64,000 nt of DNA from the NCBI RefSeq assembly GCF_003628305.1, contig NZ_RBZM01000002.1:62001-126000 (forward strand), in the 5' to 3' direction. Each line of letters starts with the position of its first letter. The first letter of the stretch is position 1. Positions 17,085 through 26,061 of this stretch are shown one piece after another. Position numbers and translations under genes: made by a program. This DNA comes from Cohnella endophytica. GTDB lineage: Bacteria > Bacillota > Bacilli > Paenibacillales > Paenibacillaceae. The notes below the pieces were generated by a model, which did not search any database, was not told the DNA's origin, and saw only the letters and a list, made by a program, of their open reading frames with translations.

Positions 17085-18167
17085 ATGAACCTTTTTAAGA
17101 TCAATGTCGTTCAGACGATGTTCCTTTTTATGTTAGCGGTCGGCATAACGAACCACGTACTCATAGTACCTCTGATTCTTAGCACTTCTTATCGGGATGC
17201 CTGGATCAGCGCCCTTCTCGTCATTCCGCCGGTGCTTTTATGGACGGTTATCCTATATTTCGTTATGAAGAATACGGAACAACAGTCTCTCCATAAGTGG
17301 TTTAAAACGAACTATAACTCCTGGGTCGCCTGGATGGTCATCCTGCCGCTCTTGTTATTCGCGATCACCATCTGCTTCATTACCGTTCGAGACACGAGCT
17401 CATGGACAAAAGTAACCTATTTACCGAGGACGCCATTCCCCGTCACCGTTAGCTTGTATATGCTGTTCGGAATTCTCGCCGCCTACAAAGGACTGCGAAC
17501 CTTAACGATTGCCGCGGGCATTCTGCTGCCCGGAGTGCTCGTTTTCGGATTCTTCGTCATGAGCGTGAACTATCAATTCAAAGATTACTCTTATTTGTTC
17601 CCTGTGTTCACGAAAGGCGTAGGGCCGATCCTCCACGGTTCCGTCTACGCATTGGGGGGCTTGGTCGAGTTCGCTTTGCTTCTTTGCATTCAGCAGCATT
17701 TAAGCAAAAAAGTCAGAATATCCACATTGATTATTATGACGATGGCCGTCACGGGACTGATTTTCGGACCCCTCATGGCTTCGATTGCGATATTCGGTCC
17801 TGCGGAAGCGGCGGATCAGCGCTATCCCGCTTTCGAGCAATGGAGAATGGTCTTAATCGGGAAGTTCATCGCCCATCTTGATTTTCTTTCCATTTATCAA
17901 TGGATGTCTGGCTCCTTAACCCGGATTTCGCTCGCCTTATTCATTTTCTTCGATCTGCTGCAACTGAACAAGAGCAGATACAAGTTGCTATGGATGTTCC
18001 TCACCTGCATTCCGATCGTCGTCCTCGTCTGTCAGAACAAGCTAAGCGACCCGATATTTTACCGCTTCCTTCACGACGTATATTTTCCTTGGACATTCGC
18101 GGTCTTCTATGCGTTTCCGTTTATCCTATTGCTCCTCATTCTGATCAAGCGAGGTAAAACCGCATGA
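17085..18167 (+). CDS. spore germination receptor subunit B (GerAB family)
   Basis: Inner-membrane subunit of a germinant receptor, about 360 residues with about ten hydrophobic helices and the amino-acid permease-like (APC) fold of the GerAB/endospore germination family. It starts FKINVVQTMFLFMLAVGITNH and ends in a hydrophobic helix plus basic IKRGKTA. In this family subunit B binds the germinant. The start is either ATG at 17085 or GTG at 17079, both in frame; AGGAGGGG ends five bases before the GTG and eleven before the ATG. It is first in the operon and overlaps the next gene by four bases. Confidence 0.93.
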   Translation: MNLFKINVVQTMFLFMLAVGITNHVLIVPLILSTSYRDAWISALLVIPPVLLWTVILYFVMKNTEQQSLHKWFKTNYNSWVAWMVILPLLLFAITICFITVRDTSSWTKVTYLPRTPFPVTVSLYMLFGILAAYKGLRTLTIAAGILLPGVLVFGFFVMSVNYQFKDYSYLFPVFTKGVGPILHGSVYALGGLVEFALLLCIQQHLSKKVRISTLIIMTMAVTGLIFGPLMASIAIFGPAEAADQRYPAFEQWRMVLIGKFIAHLDFLSIYQWMSGSLTRISLALFIFFDLLQLNKSRYKLLWMFLTCIPIVVLVCQNKLSDPIFYRFLHDVYFPWTFAVFYAFPFILLLLILIKRGKTA

Positions 18168-19720
18168 AAATGAGTCGTTTTTTTCGTAAGGCGTTTTACT
18201 TCGATCACGAGAACAAAAGCGAGCATACGGCAAAAGAATCCATACCGAAAATCCCGATGGACGAACTTGACAGCGAAGTGATCTACCGGATATTCGAGCA
18301 CGCGGGAGACGTGAACATCTACCCCTACTTGAATGAAGAGGGACCGCATTCTCTCAATCCGCTCGTCATTTATTGCGACGGTATGATCGATCAGGCGTTA
18401 TTAAACGATTTCTTATATATCCAATTAAGAAAATTACTTTCGGAACCGACGTCGGGCAATCCTTCTCCGATATCGGGACTTCCGCTGGCTCATCAGAATC
18501 TTAATCGAATCGAAGATCCGCACGGACTCGATCACCTTGTGCAACAAGTCATGAGTGGCAATTTGGTATTGTATTTCGATCGCTCCCGCGAGGCGTACGT
18601 CGTTCAAATGGCGAATCCTCCGCAACGCACTCCCAGCGAATCCAATACGGAAATATCCATCAAAGGTCCCAGAGACGGTTTCACGGAGTCTATCGAAACG
18701 AACGTTGCGCTCGTACGCAAACGTCTCAAGACGCCGGAACTCGCAATCCGCTATTTTCAGATCGGCCAGCAAAGCATGACATCCGTAGCTTTGCTTTCCC
18801 TAATCAATATCACGAATCGGGATTTGGTAAGCGAAGCCGCACGCCGCTTGCAGAAAGTGGAAATTGACGGACTCATATCCAGCCAGCAGCTGGAGGTCGG
18901 CTTGTCGGATTCCTCCTACGCGATGTTCCCGCTCGTGGAGTACATGGGCAGACCCGATTACATTGCGGAATGCTTGCTTCGGGGACGTTTCGCCATTATC
19001 GTGGACGGTTCGCCCATGGTTCTGGTCGGACCTACCAATTTAATGTCATTAATTAAATCGCCGGAAGATCTCCATTTACCGTTTTATTACGTGATATTAG
19101 AACGGTTGCTTCGCATGATCGGACTCACGGTCGCCCTATTTCTGCCCGGCTTCTGGGTCGCTCTGTCTGCGTTTAACCTGGATCAGATCCCCTTCCCATT
19201 ACTGGCCACCGTAGTCGTATCGCGGCTTGGCTTGCCTTTGTCCGGACCGATCGATTTGGTTCTGATGATCGGATTGTTCGAATTGTTCCGGGAAGCTGGG
19301 ATGCGCCTCCCCAAAGCCGTTGGCCAAACCGTAGCCGTGGTCGGAGGATTGATCGTCGGGGAAGCCGCCATCTCGGCGGGATTTACGGGACCCACAACGT
19401 TGGTCATATCGGCCGTAACCGCCGTTTCTACCTTTACTCTCGTTAACCAGTCGTTAAGCGGGGCCGTAACGGTCATTCGCTTCGGCGTGTTGTTTTTATC
19501 TTGCATGTTCGGAATGCTCGGTTTTTTTCTTTCCATGTTCGGAATTGCGATCTATATGTCGTCGCTTACCTCTTTCGGAGTTCCTTTTCTGAGTCCGCTC
19601 TCTCCGATCCGTTTCAGGGACGTCTTGTTCTCCCTCTTCGCGTCGCCGTTGAAACTGAACAAGAAACGGCCGAAAATGTACTCTCCCCAAGATGCGAACC
19701 GACAAGGAGAAAATTCATGA
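18164..19720 (+). CDS. spore germination receptor subunit A (GerAA family)
   Basis: A 518-residue subunit A. The N-terminal cytoplasmic region of about 270 residues carries GDVNIYPYLN, the GRFAIIVDGSPMVLVGP motif and other GerA-family blocks; the C-terminal half has four or five membrane helices, including the RPKAVGQTVAVVGGLIVGEAAISAG-like stretch (about 380-410) characteristic of GerAA/SpoVAF proteins. The tail is charged (KLNKKRPKMYSPQDANRQ). Known GerAA proteins form the oligomeric channel of the receptor. It overlaps both neighbours by four bases (ATGA junctions). Confidence 0.95.
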   Translation: MKMSRFFRKAFYFDHENKSEHTAKESIPKIPMDELDSEVIYRIFEHAGDVNIYPYLNEEGPHSLNPLVIYCDGMIDQALLNDFLYIQLRKLLSEPTSGNPSPISGLPLAHQNLNRIEDPHGLDHLVQQVMSGNLVLYFDRSREAYVVQMANPPQRTPSESNTEISIKGPRDGFTESIETNVALVRKRLKTPELAIRYFQIGQQSMTSVALLSLINITNRDLVSEAARRLQKVEIDGLISSQQLEVGLSDSSYAMFPLVEYMGRPDYIAECLLRGRFAIIVDGSPMVLVGPTNLMSLIKSPEDLHLPFYYVILERLLRMIGLTVALFLPGFWVALSAFNLDQIPFPLLATVVVSRLGLPLSGPIDLVLMIGLFELFREAGMRLPKAVGQTVAVVGGLIVGEAAISAGFTGPTTLVISAVTAVSTFTLVNQSLSGAVTVIRFGVLFLSCMFGMLGFFLSMFGIAIYMSSLTSFGVPFLSPLSPIRFRDVLFSLFASPLKLNKKRPKMYSPQDANRQGENS

Positions 19721-20916
19721 CGAGAAAATCTCGGCTTGCTGCCATCCTCGTCTTCCTTATGCTGCCGCTTTCCGGTTGCTGGGACATCAAATCGCTGCAA
19801 GACGTGAACTATTTTACCGGTCTAGGAATCGACTTCAAGGACAATAAATATCAGATTTACGTTCAGCAGCTTGATTTTTCCAGCGTCGCCAAGAGCGATA
19901 GCGGCAAGGGAGACAAGCCTGCGATCGTCTGGATCGGCCGCGCCGAAGGCATCTCGATGTCCGAAGCCGTCGTCGAGCTCTATCAGACTTCCCAGCAGAC
20001 GGTATTCTGGGGTCATCTGTCAGGAATCGTTCTCACGGAGAACGTGCTGAAACACGGAGACCTTATCGGGGTATTCGATTCGATCATGCGGTATCCGGAA
20101 ATTCGTTACACGCCTTGGATCTATGGAACGAAAAGCAAAATCACGGATCTGTTTGCGACTAAGCCTTTTTTTAACCTTTCTCCGATCAACTCGATCTTAT
20201 ATTCGCCGGAGACGAATTATAACCAACGACCAATTATCGCTCCGATGCGGGTAGCGCAATTTATCCGAGAAATTCGGGAACCGGGCGAGACGGCGTTGCT
20301 CCCCTCCCTCGGGGTCTCGCGGGATACTTGGCTGCGAGATAAAAAACCCGATCCGAAGCTAGAAATTGACGGAACTTTCCCCATGCACAACAAAGATTGC
20401 AAAGGATGGCTTTCTGACGATGACGTCGAAGGAGTCAGATGGCTCGTCAATACATCCAAAGGAACGCGATTAACTATAGAGGAAAACGGCAAAGTGCTTG
20501 CCACGTTCAAAATATCGAAGCCTAATTCGAAAGTTCGCGTGAAAATGGTGAACGGCGAGCCCGTGTTCGAGATTCATGTCAAGGTAAATGCCGGGGTCAT
20601 CGAATTATGGCAGAAGGAAGAAGAACAAAGGCTCGAAAAGATAGCCGCGAAAAAAATAGCCGATGAAATTCGTTCCGCATTCGAAGCGGGGATGAAGCAG
20701 CATGCGGATTTGCTTGATCTGGAGCATGTTCTGTACCGCAAGAAGTTTAGCGACTGGAAGTCGCTCACCAAGGACGGCAAGTCTTCGCTTGATCCAATTC
20801 GTCTAGGGGAAGTAAAAGTGAAGGTGAATATTTTGCAAACGGGAATGTATAAGCAGAGGAGAAAGACGAATCCTCTCTCCTCGGCTCATGAACCGGCTAG
20901 GCATCCAACCGGTTAA
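19717..20916 (+). CDS. spore germination receptor lipoprotein (GerAC family)
   Basis: A 399-residue lipoprotein. Signal peptide with lipobox LPLSGCW, so Cys21 is the predicted lipidated residue. Family features follow: DIKSLQDVNYFTGLGIDF, the WIGRAEGISMSEAV stretch, and a C-terminal alpha/beta domain (about 230-380). The start ATG at 19717 overlaps the gerAA stop by four bases; an upstream in-frame ATG at 19501 lies inside gerAA and is rejected. Subunit C sits on the outer face of the spore inner membrane. The 3' end overlaps the convergent GTPase gene by 20 bases. Confidence 0.95.
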   Translation: MTRKSRLAAILVFLMLPLSGCWDIKSLQDVNYFTGLGIDFKDNKYQIYVQQLDFSSVAKSDSGKGDKPAIVWIGRAEGISMSEAVVELYQTSQQTVFWGHLSGIVLTENVLKHGDLIGVFDSIMRYPEIRYTPWIYGTKSKITDLFATKPFFNLSPINSILYSPETNYNQRPIIAPMRVAQFIREIREPGETALLPSLGVSRDTWLRDKKPDPKLEIDGTFPMHNKDCKGWLSDDDVEGVRWLVNTSKGTRLTIEENGKVLATFKISKPNSKVRVKMVNGEPVFEIHVKVNAGVIELWQKEEEQRLEKIAAKKIADEIRSAFEAGMKQHADLLDLEHVLYRKKFSDWKSLTKDGKSSLDPIRLGEVKVKVNILQTGMYKQRRKTNPLSSAHEPARHPTG

Positions 20917-20922
20917 GTTTTT
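20891..20922 (+). terminator. weak terminator of the ger operon within overlapping gene ends
   Basis: AACCGG (20891-20896) pairs with CCGGTT (20909-20914) over a 12-nt loop and is followed by AAGTTTTT. It lies inside the overlapping ends of gerAC and the convergent GTPase gene. Confidence 0.4.
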
Positions 20923-21871
20923 CGATCAGTTCTTCGCGGGAAAAGCCCTCGCCGATAAACACGGCGACTTGATTAACCGATTTCTGAGGCGTAATGCGAA
21001 GAAAATCAGACTCGCGGTAGGCATATTGAAACAGGAACAAGCTGGCCGTATCCCGGAAATTAACGATACCTTTAGCCCGATAGACGTCGTCCGGCAATTC
21101 CTTGAGAAATTGCTCGAACGCGACGCTGTCGATCGGATTTTTGAAAAAATACGTAACGGCGTTGACGTGATCGTGCAACCGAGAATGATCATGCGCGTGA
21201 TGAGAGTGGTTATGTTCGGGATGCGTATGATCATGATTGCGAGAGAATAAGATCGTTTCCTCTTCAGCCGAATAGAGATCGGCCGTGTCTATATCGCCGT
21301 ACGCCGCCAACAATTTCCGAGCATTCGGATTCCAGTCCTCGAGAGCTTCTTGAAGCTCCGCAAGATCGGAAGGCCGAACCAAATCGGTCTTGTTCAGCAC
21401 GAGTACGTTCGCTGCGCGGATTTGTTCTTTCATGAGCTTATATGTTTTACCCGATCCGATGCTCATTCGATCCAGTAAGTGGCGGCTGTCCACCAACGTA
21501 ATGACGCCTTTCAGCTCCAGCTTGGCATAGAGCGAAGCTTCGGTCACCCCGTCTATAATGTCCAGCGGTTGCGCGATGCCCGTCGATTCGATCCAGATGA
21601 CGTCTGGTTTGTTCTCTTGCGCGAGTTGTACCAATTCCAGTCCCAAGTCTCCTCTGCTCGTGCAGCAGATGCAACCGCCGAGGATTTCCGCCATCGGGAT
21701 TTCTTTCTCGATCAATTGCCCCTCCACGTTTACGTCGCCGACTTCGTTCAAGAGGATCGCGGGCTTCAGTCCGCGCGCCTTGGCGTCTTCCAGCACGCGG
21801 TTAAGCAACGTCGTCTTGCCGCTGCCGAGAAATCCCGTCAAGACGTAGACGGGAATCGCGTTGTCGTTCAT
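20897..21871 (-). CDS. COG0523 (CobW/ZagA/YeiR-type) metallochaperone GTPase
   Basis: G3E-family P-loop GTPase of 324 residues that transfers metal, often zinc, to client proteins. Walker A GFLGSGKTT (about 12-20), the metal-binding signature GGCICC (about 61-66) inside EILGGCICCTSRGDL, Walker B-like WIESTGIAQP, and the guanine specificity motif LNKTDL (about 155). A His-rich loop (about 207-230, HDHTHPEHNHSHH) is typical of metal-handling members. The C-terminal CobW_C domain is present. Start taken at ATG 21871 after GGAGTG; a TTG five codons upstream is possible. Context does not reveal the client, and I see no Zur box. Confidence 0.9.
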   Translation of the reverse strand: MNDNAIPVYVLTGFLGSGKTTLLNRVLEDAKARGLKPAILLNEVGDVNVEGQLIEKEIPMAEILGGCICCTSRGDLGLELVQLAQENKPDVIWIESTGIAQPLDIIDGVTEASLYAKLELKGVITLVDSRHLLDRMSIGSGKTYKLMKEQIRAANVLVLNKTDLVRPSDLAELQEALEDWNPNARKLLAAYGDIDTADLYSAEEETILFSRNHDHTHPEHNHSHHAHDHSRLHDHVNAVTYFFKNPIDSVAFEQFLKELPDDVYRAKGIVNFRDTASLFLFQYAYRESDFLRITPQKSVNQVAVFIGEGFSREELIEKLNRLDA

Positions 21872-21916
21872 GTCGATACACTCCAATCGATTGCGCTTGT
21901 TGCTCGTTTATCCGTC

Positions 21917-22804
21917 TTAAACCAATTCTACAGCAGCCGCGTTCGCTGCTACCTGAGCCGGATCCTTGCAGCCCGGAATAACGGTCGTGACTGCCGGGTT
22001 CTTCAAGCACCATGCCAAAGCCCATGCCGCCATGTCCGTGCCCGGCGGTACTTCGTCGCGCTGAATGGCTTCGACTTCCTTCGCGTATGTATCCAGCTTA
22101 ATCTGATCCCATCTCGATCTCACGTCATTCGAAGGGAACTGAGCGCCCGGTTTATATTTGCCGCTTAAGAAACCGCTTGCCAGTGGAACGCGCGCCAAGA
22201 CGCCCAGATTCTGCTTCTCGCAAGAGGGGAACACTTCTTTCTCGGGAGCACGGTCCAAGCGGTTATAAACGACTTGGATCGCTTCGGCATTCACTTTCGT
22301 AGCTTGGGACGTCTGATGAATGTTCTCGTTCGATCCGATCGAGATGCCCAGATGGCGGATCTTGCCCGCTTGGACTTGACGGTTCAACGTTTCCCACAGC
22401 ACGTCTTGATCGAATGCAGAGTCCGGACCGGAATGGAATTGATACAAATCGATGTAATCGGTTTGCAATGCTTTAAGGGACGCGTCAAGTTGACGCACGA
22501 CGTCCTGAGGATCGAAACCGTCCGTCCGGTCGAAGTTGCCGTGGAAATGATGCCCGAATTTCGTCGCGACGATCCAGTCTTTGCGATCGCCTCTGATCGC
22601 CTCGCCGACGAGCGATTCCGATAGGTGGTCGCCATAACATTCCGCCGTATCGATCAGATTGATCCCCAGTTCCTTCGCTTTGCCGATGATGGCGTTAACG
22701 TCCTTTTGCTCGTAATTGATTCCCCATTCCCCGCCGAACTGCCACGTGCCTACGCCTACTACGGATACGTTTAATCCCGTCTTGCCCAATGTTCTGTATT
22801 TCAT
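21917..22804 (-). CDS. aldo/keto reductase
   Basis: A 295-residue NAD(P)H-dependent oxidoreductase with the TIM-barrel AKR fold. N-terminal MKYRTLGKTGLNVSVVGVGTW is typical. Catalytic residues are visible: Asp in LIDTAECYGDH with the Tyr four residues on (about 50-55), Lys in VATKFGHHFHG (about 80), and the His in YQFHSGP (about 117). C-terminal VIPGCKDPAQV provides the cofactor phosphate site. ATG at 22804 follows GAGGAGGAA; the frame runs 90 bases further upstream without such a site. Substrate not inferable; related proteins are often annotated as general stress or YhdN-like reductases. Confidence 0.9.
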   Translation of the reverse strand: MKYRTLGKTGLNVSVVGVGTWQFGGEWGINYEQKDVNAIIGKAKELGINLIDTAECYGDHLSESLVGEAIRGDRKDWIVATKFGHHFHGNFDRTDGFDPQDVVRQLDASLKALQTDYIDLYQFHSGPDSAFDQDVLWETLNRQVQAGKIRHLGISIGSNENIHQTSQATKVNAEAIQVVYNRLDRAPEKEVFPSCEKQNLGVLARVPLASGFLSGKYKPGAQFPSNDVRSRWDQIKLDTYAKEVEAIQRDEVPPGTDMAAWALAWCLKNPAVTTVIPGCKDPAQVAANAAAVELV

Positions 22805-22823
22805 AATGATGAATTCCTCCTCT

Positions 22824-24788
22824 TCAAGATAGGTATCTACTGTTGCCGTACATGTGCAGGAATTGTTCCTTTGCCCTTTCCCGCATGTCGTCATCGAAGC
22901 CGCGAATATCGCTCAACAGGGCGAAACGGTCATCTTGCGGTTTGTCCCCGCCTGCATAGAGCAACCATTGCGCTAAGTCATCGGAAGCCCTTAAACGGTC
23001 GAAAGCATAATGATACCATAACGATGCTCTCTCCAAATACGCCTGTGCCTCGAACGGATTCATCTCGATCACCTTGGTGAAGGCGGCGATCGCTTCGTCG
23101 TGCCGGTCGAGATGATTGTAGATCAATCCCAAGTTATATTGCCCTTGAGAATCGTCCGGTACTAGTTCGGCATAGGCCAAGGAATCGGCGAGCGCGGCTT
23201 CATGGTCGTCCAGTCGGTATTGGATCAAACCTCTTAACCAAGTGAGTCGCGAGTGCGTCGGGTCGAGCAGTAATCCGCGGTTGCAGTCCGATAAAGCATC
23301 CTCCATGCGATCGGCCGCGAACCGACATCTCGCCCTACGATCGTAAATGTGCGGGTTGTCGGGTTCCATGGCCAGCGCGCGCGAATATTCGGCATCGGCG
23401 AGATTCCAATTGCCCATCCCCACGTAGAGCTCGCCCATAGCGAATGCGGTTTTACTCATTTTCTCGAGATTATCGTCAAGTTTAGTCGCGGACTGAATGT
23501 CCATCATCGCATCCTCGTAGCGATCTTCCATATAACGCGAGAAGCTGCGGCGCATGTAATAATCGGCCGTCTCCTCCAATTGAATCGCTTTGGAGTAAGC
23601 CTCGTCGGCTTCCGGAAAACGATCCGCGTCGATCGCGATTTCAGCTCTTTGCTTCCAATTGAGCGGATCGTCAGGCTCCATTGCCGTCAATTCCTCGTTT
23701 TCCTTGCGTGCCTCTTCGGCTTGACCTGCCTCGCGATAGGCATCCGCCAGCCAGAATCGAACGACCGTATGCTCCGAAAACCGCTCTTTAGCCGCCAGCA
23801 GCTCTTCGATCATAGCCGCATATTCGCCCGTAATGCGATACGAAGTACTAAGCTCCATAAATACGGGAAGCCATTGCGGGTGATCGTCCTTCAGCCGTTT
23901 CAACGCTTCGATGGATTCCGGCAAGCGTCCGTTCAGCCTTAGCAGATTAGCTCTCCGAAGCTCCAATTCCGCGGTTCCCGCGAATTGCGCTAACGCCTCG
24001 TCAATCGAAGCAAGTGCCGCTGCTTCTTGTCCCGCAGCTTCAAGCAGCTTCGATTGATAGAGTCGGAAGCCGTATTCGTCCTGCGCAGCGCTTAAGAAAC
24101 TGGCAACCGCCGCATGGGAGTAATTCGTTCTCGTCTTCAGCATTGCGGCTCCCCGATCATCCGTCAGGCTCCAGCTATCCTGCAGGCGAATCGCTTTGGC
24201 AAGCGCGGCGAGCGCCTCATCTGTCCGGCCGAGCTTCTCGAGCGCTTGCGCCTGCCGGTAATAATAATGCGGAATCGCCCTGTCCGGATCGCTCGAAGCT
24301 TGGCGATAACAGGCTTCCGCTTCCTTGAAGCTTTCTTGTTTCATAAAGACGTTGCCGAGTTCGTAATAAGTCGAAGCTTTCGAATCTTCCCTGCGACTCA
24401 AAGCTTCCTTAAAGTCTCTTACGGATTGATCGTATTCGCCGCGATCGTGATGGGCGATCGCTCTCGTATACCAGTAAATGTAGGGTTCCGAGTCCAGTCG
24501 GATCGCCGCGTTCAGATCGGCGATCGCCTCCTCTTCCCTTCCGAGTTCATTGTAAATATGAGCTCGTCGCTCGTACGCTTGCGGAACCTCGTCTTTGGTA
24601 AGAATATCCGTCAGCACATGAACGGCACGATTGGATTCTCCGATATCGTGAAGGAGGCCCGCATAATCGACCTTCTCGGATATCGACATCCTCTTGGCGC
24701 CCCATAAGTCGTACCAACGGAGAGATTGCCGTAGCTTCTGACGTCTGTGCAGTCTTTTTGCCATCCAACGGGCAAACGAACGTACCAC
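22824..24788 (-). CDS. large tetratricopeptide-repeat protein
   Basis: A protein of about 654 residues made almost wholly of TPR units of 34 residues. Examples are YERRAHIYNELGREEEAIADLNAAIRL, YDRRARCRFAADRMEDALSDCNRGL and QYNLGLIYNHLDRHDEAIAAFTKVIEM; at least twelve units can be counted. There is no signal peptide; the N-terminus is basic. The start is probably GTG at 24788, six bases after GGAGGGG; the ATG at 24794 directly abuts that site and TTG at 24812 lies ahead of it. TPR proteins are scaffolds; the partner is unknown. The gene ends 19 bases before the aldo/keto reductase start. Confidence 0.85.
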   Translation of the reverse strand: MVRSFARWMAKRLHRRQKLRQSLRWYDLWGAKRMSISEKVDYAGLLHDIGESNRAVHVLTDILTKDEVPQAYERRAHIYNELGREEEAIADLNAAIRLDSEPYIYWYTRAIAHHDRGEYDQSVRDFKEALSRREDSKASTYYELGNVFMKQESFKEAEACYRQASSDPDRAIPHYYYRQAQALEKLGRTDEALAALAKAIRLQDSWSLTDDRGAAMLKTRTNYSHAAVASFLSAAQDEYGFRLYQSKLLEAAGQEAAALASIDEALAQFAGTAELELRRANLLRLNGRLPESIEALKRLKDDHPQWLPVFMELSTSYRITGEYAAMIEELLAAKERFSEHTVVRFWLADAYREAGQAEEARKENEELTAMEPDDPLNWKQRAEIAIDADRFPEADEAYSKAIQLEETADYYMRRSFSRYMEDRYEDAMMDIQSATKLDDNLEKMSKTAFAMGELYVGMGNWNLADAEYSRALAMEPDNPHIYDRRARCRFAADRMEDALSDCNRGLLLDPTHSRLTWLRGLIQYRLDDHEAALADSLAYAELVPDDSQGQYNLGLIYNHLDRHDEAIAAFTKVIEMNPFEAQAYLERASLWYHYAFDRLRASDDLAQWLLYAGGDKPQDDRFALLSDIRGFDDDMRERAKEQFLHMYGNSRYLS

Positions 24789-24813
24789 GCGCATCCCCTC
24801 CGATTGACGCAAA

Positions 24814-24836
24814 AGCTGCCGAGATTCTCGGCAGCT
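24814..24836 (-). terminator. terminator-like hairpin between the conserved gene and the TPR gene
   Basis: Perfect 10-bp stem (24814-24823 with 24827-24836), 3-nt loop, then TTTTGCGTC on the minus strand. It lies right after the stop of the 24840-25361 gene and just ahead of the TPR start, so it would separate their expression at least partly. Confidence 0.6.
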
Positions 24837-24839
24837 TCG

Positions 24840-25361
24840 TTATTCCCGTATTTCTTCTGCCTGTACGCCTTCTTCCACGGCGAATTCGAAATCGTCGATG
24901 TCGTATAACTGCACCGGTACCGCATTTTGCACGACTTTGTCCTGGAATTCGATTTGGTCGGTCAATACCGGGCATTGCAAACGCAATGACATAAGAAGAA
25001 TTTCCGTTTCGATCGGATCGAACAATTCCCCGTACTGCATATTTTCCGCCGCGTTAACGACGACGAACGTTACGTTCTCGTTAATCGGCAACGGCGGACT
25101 TTCGCGCCATGGTGCCATAAGAGCCCGCTCTATTTTCTTCTTATTAAACGGATCTTCGAAATAACTAATCATCTCGGCGATCTTCGTCTTGACGTACGCA
25201 TCGTCGTCCGCCTCCGGCATGACCGGTTCCGAACTGTCTTTCATATCGTAGAGCTCCATCACCGACGTGTAGGGGATCCTGTATTCGACAGGCTGTTTCG
25301 GCTGAAGCAGTTGTCCGTAAATCGCGATCATTACGGCCTCGATGACAAAACGCCGGCTCAT
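24840..25361 (-). CDS. conserved protein of unknown function, 173 aa
   Basis: I do not recognise a characterised family. The product starts MSRRFVIEAVMIAIYGQL, is acidic (notably MPEADDDAY at about 50 and a C-terminal FEFAVEEGVQAEEIRE) and has no signal peptide or clear membrane helix. A block PWRESPPLPINENVTFVVVNAAEN lies in the middle. Similar short proteins in Paenibacillus genomes are, as I recall, sometimes labelled ADP-heptose synthase, but no nucleotidyltransferase motif is visible and I would not use that name. The ATG lies 12 bases after GGGAGG. Divergent from the 25.5-kb gene. Confidence 0.75.
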   Translation of the reverse strand: MSRRFVIEAVMIAIYGQLLQPKQPVEYRIPYTSVMELYDMKDSSEPVMPEADDDAYVKTKIAEMISYFEDPFNKKKIERALMAPWRESPPLPINENVTFVVVNAAENMQYGELFDPIETEILLMSLRLQCPVLTDQIEFQDKVVQNAVPVQLYDIDDFEFAVEEGVQAEEIRE

Positions 25362-25522
25362 CTTGAGTGGTTCCCTCCCATAAAGCTAAAACTTAATCTG
25401 CCTTTGTCTTGCAACACTGCTCCTCATTATATCATAAAAAGCCGAGTGCAAACTCACGCCGTACGGTATAATATTCAACGGGAATACCGAACGTATAATC
25501 CGTTAGGGGGCTGTCGCCGTCA

Positions 25523-26035
25523 ATGTCCGAGTTGACTTTTAACCATTATATGCGAATCGAGCTCGAGCATCTAGAGCAAACGTTTAGTAAGGAGATGGAA
25601 TCCGCGGGGTACTTCGCGTTCTATACTTTCGTGGAAGATTTCCGCAATGGCTTGAAAATTTATTCCGACGAAGAAATTCCCTTGTACGGAAACAAGCTGG
25701 CAAGAGCAAAAGAGTTGTTCCCCCGCCCGGAACGCTTCAGCCCGTCTTGGTGCGAGATTTGGGATGAATTCAGCCTTATCTATCAGGCCAAGAATGAAGC
25801 TCTGACGACGATCCCCGTCCAACAGCGCGATGGCGAATGGCAAATCATCATCGACAATCCGTATTCCCACAATCCAGTCGTCTGCTATACGGCACTCCCT
25901 TTCTTGGAAGCATCGTACTTATACGGATACTTTCAGCGGGAATTAAAGCCCCACGAAGTGCTGCGGTTGCAACGGATCGGCGAAATGCTGCAAACGAACG
26001 GCCGCAAGGAAGCTTCCATTCTGCCCGACTATTAA
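25523..26035 (+). CDS. conserved protein of unknown function, 170 aa
   Basis: Soluble 170-residue protein, no signal peptide or membrane helix. Aromatic-rich segments AGYFAFYTFVEDFRNGLKIY and FLEASYLYGYFQRELKPHEVLRL are the most distinctive. I do not recognise the family. ATG follows AGGGGG at about 12 bases, and a TATAAT at 25467-25472 could be its -10. The serine hydrolase gene follows after 26 bases in the same direction, so the two may be cotranscribed. Confidence 0.75.
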   Translation: MSELTFNHYMRIELEHLEQTFSKEMESAGYFAFYTFVEDFRNGLKIYSDEEIPLYGNKLARAKELFPRPERFSPSWCEIWDEFSLIYQAKNEALTTIPVQQRDGEWQIIIDNPYSHNPVVCYTALPFLEASYLYGYFQRELKPHEVLRLQRIGEMLQTNGRKEASILPDY

Positions 26036-26061
26036 ACGAGAATCCAACCGGAGATTAACGA

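Noticed and set aside
19501..19716. Longer gerAC starting at 19501
   Set aside because: That ATG lies inside gerAA and would put 72 extra residues before a clear lipoprotein signal; the ATGA junction at 19717 fits.
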